64,000 bases of DNA from Methanospirillum stamsii. Lineage in GTDB: Archaea > Halobacteriota > Methanomicrobia > Methanomicrobiales > Methanospirillaceae. Positions 50,993 to 60,253 of the stretch are shown here, in pieces. The stretch is taken from contig NZ_QGMZ01000010.1 of the NCBI RefSeq assembly GCF_003173335.1, positions 138,974 to 202,973 of the forward strand, written 5' to 3'. How positions within the stretch are numbered: the first letter of the stretch is position 1; each line of letters opens with the position of its first letter. A program made the translations under genes and the position numbers. The notes below the pieces were generated by a model. The model was not told where the DNA came from. It did no database searches and saw only the letters and a list, made by a program, of their open reading frames with translations.

Positions 50993-53900
50993 TCAAAAAA
51001 AGTCCTCGAAAAAATCGGATAATGTTTTTGATATCTTCTTACCTTTTTTAACGTTTTTGATTTTCATTGTCTTTATCCGGATTAAAGGAGATGGATCTAT
51101 AAAAACTCCCGGAAAGATCATGACCGATATCGTTTTTCGAATATACTGACGCCTTTTTGGTTTTCTTGGAACAAGTACCGGAAACAATTCCCCCTTCATA
51201 TACTCCATATCTCCAGTCCATTTCATCTCATCAAAGAGTGAATAGACCGGTTGAAAGGCAGCCGGAAGATGGGGAGAAAGGTATTTTTCCGGAAAAATTC
51301 CCTGACAGAGGGATTGATACGGGATGATTGTTGATTTTTTTAGCCATACACCCGGTGCATCATTATCCTGGCTTTGGGAATTGAGTAATCCGGGAGTTTT
51401 TCCGGAAATACGGAATGGAACAGTAAGAGAACAGGGAAGAAAGATAACCGGAATCAATGGGTGTTTTCTTTGAAAAGCTCTATGTTTTAAGGATCTTACA
51501 GGTGTTGTTGGATGAGACAGGAGGAGGACAGCCGGTGATGAGAGCTCATTAGGAACGATGCCGGAAGAAAGAAAAAAGCCAATATATCTTTCCGGCCTGC
51601 AAAAAGGGCAGTATCCAGGAATAATGGAGTACCAGTGATCCGGATTGACCGTGCAGGGAACAAGGGAAAATAATGTATTTTCAGCACGTAAAAACCACCG
51701 ATAGAGGGTTTTTCCAAGGGATTCACCCACCCTGTCTGCAGTGAAAATGCATCGGAATGGATATGGAATCACATCAAAAGAAGGTGAAAAGACACTTTTC
51801 CATGCATCATGTGAAGAATGATACCCGTCCATCATCATCGAAAAAAGCAGCGTTCTGACTTCATCAAGGAGAGAAGATTCCCTTTCACCATTAAAATCAC
51901 TCTCTTCCCGGGGGACTGCAATCACTTTGACCGAACTGTCAGGTCCGACAAATACCGAACGTGGAGAGAGACTAAATGGCATCAGAGAGGCCTCCACTAT
52001 TGTTTTAACCGTAAAAAGCAGATTCCGGCATGCAGCGACCCGGTGACGAAAAGAAAACTGATCTCCTTTCCAGGATTGCCGGCTCTCCGGGTCGGTAGCA
52101 ATATGCCAGTGAATATAAAAGGAAAAGTCAATTTCAGGAATAAGGTACCTGATGGCTTTTGCTATCTTTTGTTCCTGGTATACCATCATCTCCGGAAGGA
52201 TAACAGACGGAGGGAGAGATCGTTTATCTTTCGGACAGGACACCAGGGGTTTAAAACCGGAATGGCCGATAAGCAACTGAAACCCGGATCTATCTGTCCG
52301 TCTTATCTCTCCATGATGTATCCGGATAACGTGGGTTCCTACGGTAACCGGCCTTCCCATTTCATCAGAGTATTCCGGGATCTTTTGCTCCTGAACTGAT
52401 GAATGAATAAGAATCCTGGACTCCTGGGATTCATCAGAGAAACCAGAAGATACCCTGTCATTTCCATTGAGGAGGACATGTTTCCATCGCCTCGGTTCCG
52501 GTCTTGCCTGGGGGTGCTGATGGCCGGTTACAAAGGCCTCGTGAAAGAGAGTTCTGACCTTTTGAGGTATCCGGTCATACGGGGGGGCATATTCAGGAGG
52601 ATAAAGGCCAGGTATCTTTGCTTCATAGGAAAAAAGGCCACGGAGAATTTTATCTGTAGTTGTCGGTGCGTCTTCGATAAGCGGACCTCTTCCCTGGTAT
52701 GGATGAGCACCCTGCATTAAAAACCGGAAGATAAGCACTGCAAGGGCAAACCTGTCTGCAAACAGCCGGTCAATATCCTGTTTTTCAAATGAACCATTGA
52801 TGAGTTCAGGAGGTAGATACTCCCCGGTCCCGACTTTACAAAACCAGGTCCGGGAAGAAGAAGGATCGGTAATCTGAAATGAATCGGTATCAATCAGGCA
52901 TATCTCACCGGATGTGCTGATAAAGACATTGTTCTCACGAAGGTCGCCAATACAGTGACCAGCATTGTGTACAATCTCCACAAGTCCTGCAAGTCTTCCG
53001 GCTGCAAGAAGGCAGGCATTAAACTCCTGGTCCGGCTGGTCATACCAGGAATGAACCGGAGTGAATCGACTGTCAAGTCTTGTCATAATATACCCCACGA
53101 ACCTCGGGGAAGTTCCAGCAGACCTGACAATCCCGGCAGGCCAGCAGATTCCGGTTAACTGTGGTGTGTGAAGTGGATTTTTCTGCATGGCCTGGATCTT
53201 TTCTTCCATCTCCTGACTGCACCGGTGTGGATGAAAGACTTTCACACATCGTGATTCATCCCCGTCAATATACCAGATCTCTCCTTCTCCACCAGATTTT
53301 CCGGAAGATACAATCTGAAGAGCCATCCCGAGATTATCAATGACGGTCATCCTGGACCGGGCTCTTATCCGGGGGACGTGCATCCGGGGTTTTACCTGGG
53401 CCTGATATGTCCTTACAATCTCAAGGTTCAGGGTATACGGACCGGCATTTGTAATCACCATAACCGGTACTGATGCAGGAACAGTTCCGGGAAGAAGACG
53501 GGTATCCACCCGGATAGTGATGATAGAAAAATCCTCCACCGAAAAGATAGAGGGGACTGCAGTAATCCAGGGAAATTTCGAGGGTATTGTCCCCCGGAGA
53601 GTTCCGGTACCTACGTTCCGGATGATGAGACGCTCTTCAATTATTCCCTTGACCGACCAGGAGATCCGCAGCGATGACGGGGTTAACCGGGCAACAGGAC
53701 CTTTTGTGGGGGAACGGTGAATTGATACCTCAACAATCTCTTCTCCCCCGTTGGTCCTGACATGAATTCTCCCGACCGGGTGACGGGCCGGAGGAGCTTT
53801 TGCCGTTATAACTTTTACCGGAATCACCTGAACAACTCTGGCCCAGATCCCCCGTACCGGAATTTCAATCCAGTCACAAAGCGGGACTGCAGTTCCGGAT

Positions 53901-54328
53901 AAAAAACCAGGCCCTGAATTTCTTATTGTAAGGGAGAAGTCAATCGTCTCATCTTTTGTAATACTACAAAACTGGAAGACCTTTTCATCTATCCGGAGCG
54001 TTGATACGGGAACCAGAGAAGGTTGTATCACGACCTTTATCCGGGTAATCCCGCCGGTTGACAGAATATATACCCAGGTTATCGCATCAGAAGGGGCTTT
54101 ATCAGCTCTTATCTCAAGGGCTATTTTCTGGATGAATGTGGTATCAAGATTTGCATCAAGGACCGTAACCCAACTGGCATCAGAACGAACACTCCCATAC
54201 AGTCTGCCTTTTCCTTCATTCATGACCACCAGTTCTTCACGAACCGGGCCGGATGAAGAGGGAGAAACCTGTATTTCAGTACGGTCAACCCGGATTTTTG
54301 GGCCATTCCCGGTTGACCTGTGATTCAT
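50993..54328 (-). CDS. Ser/Thr kinase-like protein with three N-terminal Ig-like repeats (TerY-P-type triad)
   Basis: An 1111-residue protein without signal peptide or membrane helix. Residues 8-315 hold three Ig/BACON-like repeats, each with N-x-G-x-G-x-L-x-G and a following W-(V/I) (NEGKGRLYGSV, NSGPGFLSGTA, NVGTGTLRGTI). A kinase domain follows at about 335-600: Lys in CVKVFH, catalytic loop IGDLRENNVFI near 464, and LIDTDSFQI in place of DFG. DTDSF is typical of the kinases found with VWA and PP2C partners. The C-terminal 450 residues are unassigned and contain CPFC near 907 and a Lys-rich end. Its ATG overlaps the PP2C stop by one base. Probable target pathway unknown. Confidence 0.8.
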   Translation of the reverse strand: MNHRSTGNGPKIRVDRTEIQVSPSSSGPVREELVVMNEGKGRLYGSVRSDASWVTVLDANLDTTFIQKIALEIRADKAPSDAITWVYILSTGGITRIKVVIQPSLVPVSTLRIDEKVFQFCSITKDETIDFSLTIRNSGPGFLSGTAVPLCDWIEIPVRGIWARVVQVIPVKVITAKAPPARHPVGRIHVRTNGGEEIVEVSIHRSPTKGPVARLTPSSLRISWSVKGIIEERLIIRNVGTGTLRGTIPSKFPWITAVPSIFSVEDFSIITIRVDTRLLPGTVPASVPVMVITNAGPYTLNLEIVRTYQAQVKPRMHVPRIRARSRMTVIDNLGMALQIVSSGKSGGEGEIWYIDGDESRCVKVFHPHRCSQEMEEKIQAMQKNPLHTPQLTGICWPAGIVRSAGTSPRFVGYIMTRLDSRFTPVHSWYDQPDQEFNACLLAAGRLAGLVEIVHNAGHCIGDLRENNVFISTSGEICLIDTDSFQITDPSSSRTWFCKVGTGEYLPPELINGSFEKQDIDRLFADRFALAVLIFRFLMQGAHPYQGRGPLIEDAPTTTDKILRGLFSYEAKIPGLYPPEYAPPYDRIPQKVRTLFHEAFVTGHQHPQARPEPRRWKHVLLNGNDRVSSGFSDESQESRILIHSSVQEQKIPEYSDEMGRPVTVGTHVIRIHHGEIRRTDRSGFQLLIGHSGFKPLVSCPKDKRSLPPSVILPEMMVYQEQKIAKAIRYLIPEIDFSFYIHWHIATDPESRQSWKGDQFSFRHRVAACRNLLFTVKTIVEASLMPFSLSPRSVFVGPDSSVKVIAVPREESDFNGERESSLLDEVRTLLFSMMMDGYHSSHDAWKSVFSPSFDVIPYPFRCIFTADRVGESLGKTLYRWFLRAENTLFSLVPCTVNPDHWYSIIPGYCPFCRPERYIGFFLSSGIVPNELSSPAVLLLSHPTTPVRSLKHRAFQRKHPLIPVIFLPCSLTVPFRISGKTPGLLNSQSQDNDAPGVWLKKSTIIPYQSLCQGIFPEKYLSPHLPAAFQPVYSLFDEMKWTGDMEYMKGELFPVLVPRKPKRRQYIRKTISVMIFPGVFIDPSPLIRIKTMKIKNVKKGKKISKTLSDFFEDFF

Positions 54329-55110
54329 CAGACTGGCTCACCCGGACTGCTAAAACCTGCAGCAAGGGTCATATCATCCGAAGACAGAGCACGCATCCGG
54401 TCAGAAAAGAGGAGGTCGCAAATCTCTGCATTACAGTCCCGGCCTTCAATATAATACTCCCGGAGTGCTTTTACCAGGGGAATGATGAATGGTTTGTATG
54501 GCTGTAATCCACCTTCTTCCCTTCTTATAAGTGCCCCCTGGCATCCGTCGGTGGCAAGAAGTACGGCATCTGCCTTTCCAGAAGATATCCGGAGATGTTT
54601 TTCCCAGGTCCTGGCAGTCAGAACTGCAGTTTCATTGGCATATTCAGCATTACCAGGAGCTGAAAGCACCGACACATCATCGCCAAAAACGCAGGCACAG
54701 ACACCATCACCGATATGACCGCACCAGACACAATCCCCCTTCATCACAACCAGTGCAAGAGTTGTTGCATAGGATGAAAGCGGATGTCCGTTTGTTTCTG
54801 CTAAAGCGGTGAGACAAGACCGCCCACTGGCGATACCATCCCGGATAATATCAGATACAGGGATTTCTCCATCATCATCCGCCATTTTTATGAGTCTGGC
54901 AACCTCCCTGACACAGGCGGTTACTGCAGCCTCCGCTCCTTTGCCCCCATAATCAGCCGAAGAAAGACCATCTGCCACCGCCAGAACCAGGCATCCGGGA
55001 AGATTTTCAAAAGCCCAGGCATCTTCGCAGGGAATACTTCCCTGGATATGGCGGGTTCCCTGAACTGAACCTCCACAGGCAAAATAATCCGGACCAGTCA
55101 TGGTTTTCAT
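54328..55110 (-). CDS. PP2C-family protein phosphatase (TerY-P-type triad)
   Basis: A 260-residue soluble phosphatase. Metal-binding motifs of the PP2C fold are visible: CEDAWAFENLP and VLAVADGLSSADYGGKGAEA near the N-terminus, then WCGHIGDGVCACVFG, VLLATDGCQGALI and DDMTLAAGF at the end. It would reverse phosphorylation by the adjacent kinase. The gene follows the VWA gene by 6 bp and overlaps the kinase ATG by one base. Order VWA, phosphatase, kinase is that of the TerY-P triad described for stress-response and metal-linked loci. No terD-type gene is present in the window. Confidence 0.88.
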   Translation of the reverse strand: MKTMTGPDYFACGGSVQGTRHIQGSIPCEDAWAFENLPGCLVLAVADGLSSADYGGKGAEAAVTACVREVARLIKMADDDGEIPVSDIIRDGIASGRSCLTALAETNGHPLSSYATTLALVVMKGDCVWCGHIGDGVCACVFGDDVSVLSAPGNAEYANETAVLTARTWEKHLRISSGKADAVLLATDGCQGALIRREEGGLQPYKPFIIPLVKALREYYIEGRDCNAEICDLLFSDRMRALSSDDMTLAAGFSSPGEPV

Positions 55111-55116
55111 AATACC

Positions 55117-55818
55117 TTAGAGCTGAATAACACCCCAGCCTTCAGGCCCGACCGGGTTTTCCAGAGAGATCTGTTCACCAATCCTGGAGTCTGATATCTG
55201 GGACAGACTTTTGGAGAGCCATAGGAACATCTCAGCCCACTTTGCTTCTTTGAGCATCAGAGGGGTTCGTGAAGGCGGAGAGATCTCACTAAGCAGGGAT
55301 ATGTTAGCCTGGTCAACTCCCAGTGCCCAGAACAGGAATTTATGGCTCTCCTCACCCCCATGCACGGCATCAATTACTTCCTGCCATCTTGCATCACCTT
55401 TGCGCATATCGGTTGGCTGTCCGTCGGTGATCAGGAAGATCCACGGCCGGTAATAATCAGTACCGATCCTTTTGTACTCTTCTTTTCTATCATCAATGAC
55501 CCTGACCGCTTCCAGAATTGCTTCACCCATCGGAGTATATCCACCTGCGACAAGTTCGGGGGGTTCAAACGCTGATATCCCGGTAAAAGGTCTGACCAGT
55601 TCAACCCCTTTTCCAAATGTGATAACCGCAAGATCAATTCGTTTCACGGCAAGATCATCCTGCTGCAGTTCATCAGTCAGAATGCGAAGCCCCTCGTTCA
55701 GTTCAGCGATTTTATTACCTGACATCGATGCCGATGTATCCAGGACAAGGACCGTTGCACAGTGAGGGTGCTGCGGATAAGGAATGTCAACGACGTCTTC
55801 GAGTTTTTCAGGACCCAT
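55117..55818 (-). CDS. VWA-domain protein, TerY-like
   Basis: A 233-residue von Willebrand A domain. The metal site motif is VLDTSASMSGNKI (D-x-S-x-S), with Thr in GGYTPMG and Asp in FLITDGQPTD. Length and sequence resemble TerY. A short tail follows the domain. It is the first gene of the triad; a TATA-like TTTTATAA lies about 25 bases before its ATG with no ribosome site, suggesting a leaderless message. VWA proteins of this type probably scaffold kinase and phosphatase action in a metal-dependent way; that role is family knowledge, not seen here. Confidence 0.9.
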   Translation of the reverse strand: MGPEKLEDVVDIPYPQHPHCATVLVLDTSASMSGNKIAELNEGLRILTDELQQDDLAVKRIDLAVITFGKGVELVRPFTGISAFEPPELVAGGYTPMGEAILEAVRVIDDRKEEYKRIGTDYYRPWIFLITDGQPTDMRKGDARWQEVIDAVHGGEESHKFLFWALGVDQANISLLSEISPPSRTPLMLKEAKWAEMFLWLSKSLSQISDSRIGEQISLENPVGPEGWGVIQL

Positions 55819-55840
55819 TGATTGAAAATTGACTGGTAAA

Positions 55841-55848
55841 TTATAAAA
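55841..55848 (-). promoter_or_regulatory. TATA-like box for the VWA/PP2C/kinase operon
   Basis: On the minus strand TTTTATAA lies 23-30 bases upstream of the VWA start codon, the spacing expected for a leaderless archaeal message. Confidence 0.45.
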
Positions 55849-55902
55849 TGATTGTCAATACAATCCGGTTATTTCATGACTTTTGGGCACAGTATATAAC
55901 TT

Positions 55903-56355
55903 ATGCATCTGCTCCTTGGCATTGGAAATGACCTGCTTGGTGATGACGGGGTAGGCCCATATATCGCAGACCACTTCAGGAGCAGTAACTGGATAACCAT
56001 CAATGCAGGAATTGTTCCGGAAAATTTCACAAGTCCGGTCAGGAAACAGAGCCCAGACAGCATTGTCATCGTTGATGCAGTGGAAATGGGACTAAAACCC
56101 GGAAGCATTCGTATCATCCCTCCGGAGTCAATCAAAGACTGTGGCACCGGGACGCATCAGATAGCTCTGAACTTTATTACCGACCAGTTTTTATCCTTCT
56201 GTCCGGAGGTGATTTTTATCGGAATACAACCGGGTTCACTCGATCCTGATTCTCCTCTCACAGATCCGGTCAGAAAAGCTGCGGAGTGCCTCTTGTCTGT
56301 ATTACCGGACCAGAGGTTTGATACAATAAAAGAACTTCAAAGTGATAAAAGATAG
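55903..56355 (+). CDS. Hydrogenase maturation protease (HycI type)
   Basis: A 150-residue endopeptidase that trims the C-terminus of the large subunit of NiFe hydrogenases after nickel insertion. GIGNDLLGDDGVG at residues 6-18 supplies the first acidic ligand, IVDAVEMG gives Asp58, and GTHQ gives His85; together these bind nickel in the family. The domain begins at residue 1, so the start is secure. In methanogens the target may be an F420-reducing, Ech- or Eha-type hydrogenase; none is encoded here. It is divergent from the VWA gene and followed by the coiled-coil protein 58 bp on. Confidence 0.88.
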   Translation: MHLLLGIGNDLLGDDGVGPYIADHFRSSNWITINAGIVPENFTSPVRKQSPDSIVIVDAVEMGLKPGSIRIIPPESIKDCGTGTHQIALNFITDQFLSFCPEVIFIGIQPGSLDPDSPLTDPVRKAAECLLSVLPDQRFDTIKELQSDKR

Positions 56356-56413
56356 AACAAGTTTGATGTTATCTCGCGGATTATACTATAATCAGACCTG
56401 AAAGTGAATACCT

Positions 56414-56845
56414 ATGCAATATGAGAATGTCGATAGTGCAGAGATGGCTGAAATTGCATTGTCACAGGCAGTTGATGACCATATTGAAAAAAGCCAGGAG
56501 GTCATTGACCGGATATCTGAACTTGAAGGACTCATTCTTCACTGGAACCAGGAAGATGTCAGGGAACTGAAGAAATATATCCAGGAGATGCGGGTTCTTC
56601 TCTTAAATCACTTTAAAGTTCAGATAGATAATTTCATCAATATGCGAAAAATTCCGGGAATACATGTGCCGGAAGAAATAAAGCAGATGTACAAGGTTAT
56701 ATCCGTAGACAAGAAAGGAGTTGCGCTGTATGGCGTCGAGATGGATAAAATCGCGTACTATTCTAAAATTACAGACCATTATCAGAAGAAGAAAGAAGAA
56801 ATGGTAAAAGCTGCTCAGGCGGCAAAAGACAAACTCAGGAAATAA
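56414..56845 (+). CDS. Coiled-coil protein of unknown function
   Basis: A 143-residue soluble protein, almost entirely helical. Residues 25-75 and 108-143 look like coiled coils (IEKSQEVIDRISELEGLILH; YQKKKEEMVKAAQAAKDKL). A short central stretch, YKVISVDKKGVALYGVEMDK, may form a beta hairpin. No catalytic motif, Cys pair or membrane helix. AAGTGA precedes the ATG and TTATACTATAA lies about 30 bases upstream, so it probably has its own promoter. I do not recognise the family. Position beside a hydrogenase protease is the only hint and is weak. Confidence 0.7.
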   Translation: MQYENVDSAEMAEIALSQAVDDHIEKSQEVIDRISELEGLILHWNQEDVRELKKYIQEMRVLLLNHFKVQIDNFINMRKIPGIHVPEEIKQMYKVISVDKKGVALYGVEMDKIAYYSKITDHYQKKKEEMVKAAQAAKDKLRK

Positions 56846-56866
56846 TCTCTCTTTAAGCCATCTCAT

Positions 56867-59116
56867 CTATTCTTCAAGAGCACGAAGGAGAGCAACACAT
56901 CCTTTTTTATCAAGCGGTTGATTGTCATTACCACATTTTGGCGAATAAATACAGGCCGGACACCCGTCTTTGCACCGGCATTCCATCACCATGGATCTTG
57001 CATTTCTGCAAAGTTCTTCATAAATATCATATGCCCGCTCAGATAGCCCTATCCCTCCTTCATACCCGTCATAAATAAAGATAACCGGTTTTCCATCGGC
57101 TTCCGGGGAACATATCGTTGAAAGACCACCTAAATCCCACCGGTCACATAGGACATGGTACGGCATCATCGCTATCAGGGCATGCTCAGCCCCATGGAGA
57201 GATCCTTCAATATCCCGGTCAGCCGAAACTGATTGTATTCCTGCATACGAAAATTCGATCCAGACAGAAACCGTTTCAAACGTAATCGGAGGTAATGAAA
57301 GAGACTCGGTTGAGATAGTTTTCTCATCAACCATTCTTCTGTATCCATGATACCATTCCGAGACATTGACCCGGCCTAAAACGAGGGTTCCCGCCTGAAT
57401 GGTCCGGCTCTTTATCCTCTCAAGAACCGTAATCCCGGTCTGATGATTCACCTTTGTATAATAACCGGGATCCTCCTGCCTGGCTATTATACGATGGTTT
57501 TCATGATCCCAGGAACTGACCATGTACCGTTCTCCCTGATGAAGAAGAACAGCACCCGGATGTGCCTCCCTACATGCCTGCCTCATATCCAGTGTCTCGA
57601 TAATCCGGGAACGAACCGCTACAGTCCAGACCTCACTTATCTGTGATAATGACACAAGTTCGCTGGCTCTTCTTCTCCCGGTATAAACAAAACCCCGGGC
57701 AGTAGGGGCTATGAGATTATTATCCTTAAGTGCCTCCAGTTGACCGGATATTCCAATGCCAAACCATCGGGTGTCTATTTCAGGTCTTACCGGTAGTTCT
57801 GCAGATGCACAAAGGAGCTGACCTGAGAGGATATAGGGATTTTTGATGTCAATTATAGCATGTTCATGAGGACGGGAGAAGAATTCCTCCGGATGCCTCA
57901 TGAAAAACTGGTCAAGGGGGTTTTGCATCGCAATAAGAATTGCCATGGCATCTGAAACAGACCGTCCCGCCCTTCCGGCCTGCTGCCAGACTGACATCAT
58001 GGTCCCCGGATACCCGGTCATGATAACCGCATCAAGTGAACCGATATCAATACCAAGTTCCAGAGCATTGGTTGAGACCAGGCCCCGCATCTTCCCTTCT
58101 TTCAGCTTCTTCTCAAGTTCCTGCCGCTCAATTGGAAGGTATCCGGCCCGGTAGGCAGCAATGCTTTTTGCTTTTTCAGGGGAACGTCTCATCAGGCTGT
58201 TTTTTGCCCACAGGGAGACAAGTTCAGTCATTCTCCGTGATCCGGTAAAACACAGGGATTGAAGCCCCGAATCCACCAGTACCGAGAGAATCTCTGCACT
58301 TTCTGAGTACACCGACCTCGGTAGGGACATCTCCCGGTACGGATTATAGAGAATGAAATACCGATCACCGGTCGGGGCGCCACTCCGCTCAATAACAGCC
58401 ATATCTCTTCCGGTAAGGCGAGATGCAAATTCTGCAGGGTTGGCGAGGGTTGCTGACGAGAGAAAAAACCTGGGTGATGAACCGTAATGCTCACATATTC
58501 TGAGCAGACGACGGATGAGCAGTGACATACTGCTTCCGAATACCCCCCGGTACTGGTGTGCCTCGTCCAGGATGATGTACCTGAGCCGGGAAAAAAAAGA
58601 AGACCACTGCCGGTGCCAGGGAAGAATCTGGTGCAGTTCATAGGGATTCGTGAGAACGAAACCGGCCTGTGCCCTGATGAGTGGCCGGTCATGCTGGGGT
58701 GTGTCTCCGTCGTAAATCGCCGGATCCAGATGTATTCCGGTCTTTTGTTCAAGTTCCCGGATAGTTTTTAACTGGTCGCGGGTCAGTGCCTTTGCCGGAT
58801 AAATCGCAAGAGCGGTTGCGTCCCGCTCATCTTCTCGGACACTAAGAAAAGGCAGGATAAATGCAAGCGTCTTTCCGGATGCGGTAGGGGTACAGAGGAT
58901 GACGTCATCTCCTGCTGTAATGGCATCAATGGCTGCCCCCTGGTGTGAATATAATGTGATATTTTCACGTAAGAGCCATTCTTTAACTCTTGCCGGAAGT
59001 ACATCAGGAACCGGACAGAAATCCGGCGGATGTGCAGGTATTTTTTGGATGTGCGATATGTACCCGGAAAACCTTGGATTTTCAAGGAGATGATCAAGTA
59101 AACCGGAGACGCTCAT
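56867..59116 (-). CDS. DEAD/DEAH helicase with DUF1998 (MrfA/YprA-like)
   Basis: A 749-residue superfamily 2 helicase. Motif I is TPTASGKTLAFILPF, motif II LDEAHQYRGV, motif III SSATLANP and motif VI QQAGRAGRS. The C-terminal DUF1998 region ends with CRCKDGCPACIYSPKCG, a four-Cys metal site. This is the MrfA (YprA) architecture; MrfA works with the exonuclease MrfB in mitomycin-damage repair in Bacillus subtilis. Its start overlaps the end of the exonuclease gene by 23 bp, so the pair is made together. Repair function here is by analogy. Confidence 0.9.
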   Translation of the reverse strand: MSVSGLLDHLLENPRFSGYISHIQKIPAHPPDFCPVPDVLPARVKEWLLRENITLYSHQGAAIDAITAGDDVILCTPTASGKTLAFILPFLSVREDERDATALAIYPAKALTRDQLKTIRELEQKTGIHLDPAIYDGDTPQHDRPLIRAQAGFVLTNPYELHQILPWHRQWSSFFSRLRYIILDEAHQYRGVFGSSMSLLIRRLLRICEHYGSSPRFFLSSATLANPAEFASRLTGRDMAVIERSGAPTGDRYFILYNPYREMSLPRSVYSESAEILSVLVDSGLQSLCFTGSRRMTELVSLWAKNSLMRRSPEKAKSIAAYRAGYLPIERQELEKKLKEGKMRGLVSTNALELGIDIGSLDAVIMTGYPGTMMSVWQQAGRAGRSVSDAMAILIAMQNPLDQFFMRHPEEFFSRPHEHAIIDIKNPYILSGQLLCASAELPVRPEIDTRWFGIGISGQLEALKDNNLIAPTARGFVYTGRRRASELVSLSQISEVWTVAVRSRIIETLDMRQACREAHPGAVLLHQGERYMVSSWDHENHRIIARQEDPGYYTKVNHQTGITVLERIKSRTIQAGTLVLGRVNVSEWYHGYRRMVDEKTISTESLSLPPITFETVSVWIEFSYAGIQSVSADRDIEGSLHGAEHALIAMMPYHVLCDRWDLGGLSTICSPEADGKPVIFIYDGYEGGIGLSERAYDIYEELCRNARSMVMECRCKDGCPACIYSPKCGNDNQPLDKKGCVALLRALEE

Positions 59117-60179
59117 ACCATTCCACTCCTAGGCGGGAGAGAAGATATGCAAGGCTTACTACATCCTGCCGGTTATGTTCAACAATTGGTACAACCGGAC
59201 CTGGATTGCCCGTTTCCATGTATCTGCAGTACCATTCCGGTACAAGGGCACCGGGAAGGTCTTCACTTCTGGATATCTGTAGATATTTTTTTTCAAGAGT
59301 AGAGAGGCGGCAATCAGAAATTTCGCGTTTCCAAAGCCTCCGGGATGGATGCAGCAGATCAAAATGGGGAACCTGAGGCAAAGAAGGCAGACCATAATAT
59401 GCCAGCCGATCCGCGATATAGGGTATATCGAAAGATTTTCCGTTAAAGGTAACAAGAACCGCATCATCCGGAATTAATTCGAGAAATGCAATCAGAGCAG
59501 AGACTTCCTCTCCGATATCACGAAGAAGAAACTGTCTGACCTGAAAAGTTCCATCTTCAAAGTATCCAAGTCCTATGAGGATGAGTGGCCTTCCAAAGAT
59601 GCCCAGTGTTTCAATGTCAACAAACCGGAATTTGCTCAAAGGGAAGAGGCAGGAACAGAGCAGGCTGAAGGGATGTGCAGCACCTTTTCTTGCTGATAAC
59701 AGCCGGAAGATCTCCACAGAATCTCCGGAAAGGGCCTCAATGATACAGGACGCTGCTGACCTGTACCTTCGCATGTATGCAAGGTTATCTATCGTCCGGC
59801 ACCCTCTCGACTTAAGCTGTGCCGATACTGCAGGCCCTATTCCTCTGACAAGGGTAAGTTCATGCTTTAAAAGGGATTTGAAACCGGAAATATCTACAGA
59901 TATACTCGGGGCGTCCTGGCTGGAATCAATGACATAATATTCGCCTTCAGAGTTCGTTAAGGCGGTTCCGGAAAAGCAATCTTCGAGGGAGAAACCATCA
60001 TAATCCTGGCACAATCGTGTGAGAAGGCGGTGCTGGGAATGAAATACTGACTCCTGCACCGGATACTGACTAATGCCCTGCCTGAAGACATTGTCATGGA
60101 GAACCACGGAATATTCGGGGGAGGCACTAATCCGTTCCTGCCACCTCCTTCCAATCCCTGCCAGGTCTGCTCCGGACAT
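59094..60179 (-). CDS. RNase H-fold exonuclease (MrfB/YprB-like)
   Basis: About 361 residues. The C-terminal half is a DEDD-type 3'-5' exonuclease: FVDIETLGIFG (D, E), LVTFNGKSFDIPYIADRL (D) and EHNRQDVVSLAYLL (final D). A helix-hairpin-helix-like segment, LVRGIGPAVSAQLKSRGCRT, lies near residues 115-135. This matches MrfB/YprB. The ATG at 60179 is preferred; the frame continues to a TTG at 60200 and a GTG at 60197. The gene precedes and overlaps the helicase. Bacterial mrfAB have the reverse gene order, so this is an independent arrangement. Confidence 0.85.
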   Translation of the reverse strand: MSGADLAGIGRRWQERISASPEYSVVLHDNVFRQGISQYPVQESVFHSQHRLLTRLCQDYDGFSLEDCFSGTALTNSEGEYYVIDSSQDAPSISVDISGFKSLLKHELTLVRGIGPAVSAQLKSRGCRTIDNLAYMRRYRSAASCIIEALSGDSVEIFRLLSARKGAAHPFSLLCSCLFPLSKFRFVDIETLGIFGRPLILIGLGYFEDGTFQVRQFLLRDIGEEVSALIAFLELIPDDAVLVTFNGKSFDIPYIADRLAYYGLPSLPQVPHFDLLHPSRRLWKREISDCRLSTLEKKYLQISRSEDLPGALVPEWYCRYMETGNPGPVVPIVEHNRQDVVSLAYLLSRLGVEWYERLRFT

Positions 60180-60253
60180 AATTACCAGAAAGTTCACCAA
60201 AGAAGAATATAAAGTGAGATACCCGCGGGGTGAAAGTAAACAGGAAGAAATGA

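Noticed and set aside
50993-55818. Complete tellurium-resistance (ter) locus
   Set aside because: Only the VWA-phosphatase-kinase part is present; no TerC, TerD or related gene was seen.
55892-55899. TATATAAC as promoter for the hydrogenase protease gene
   Set aside because: It ends four bases before the ATG, so transcription would start inside the gene; the protein fold begins at that ATG.
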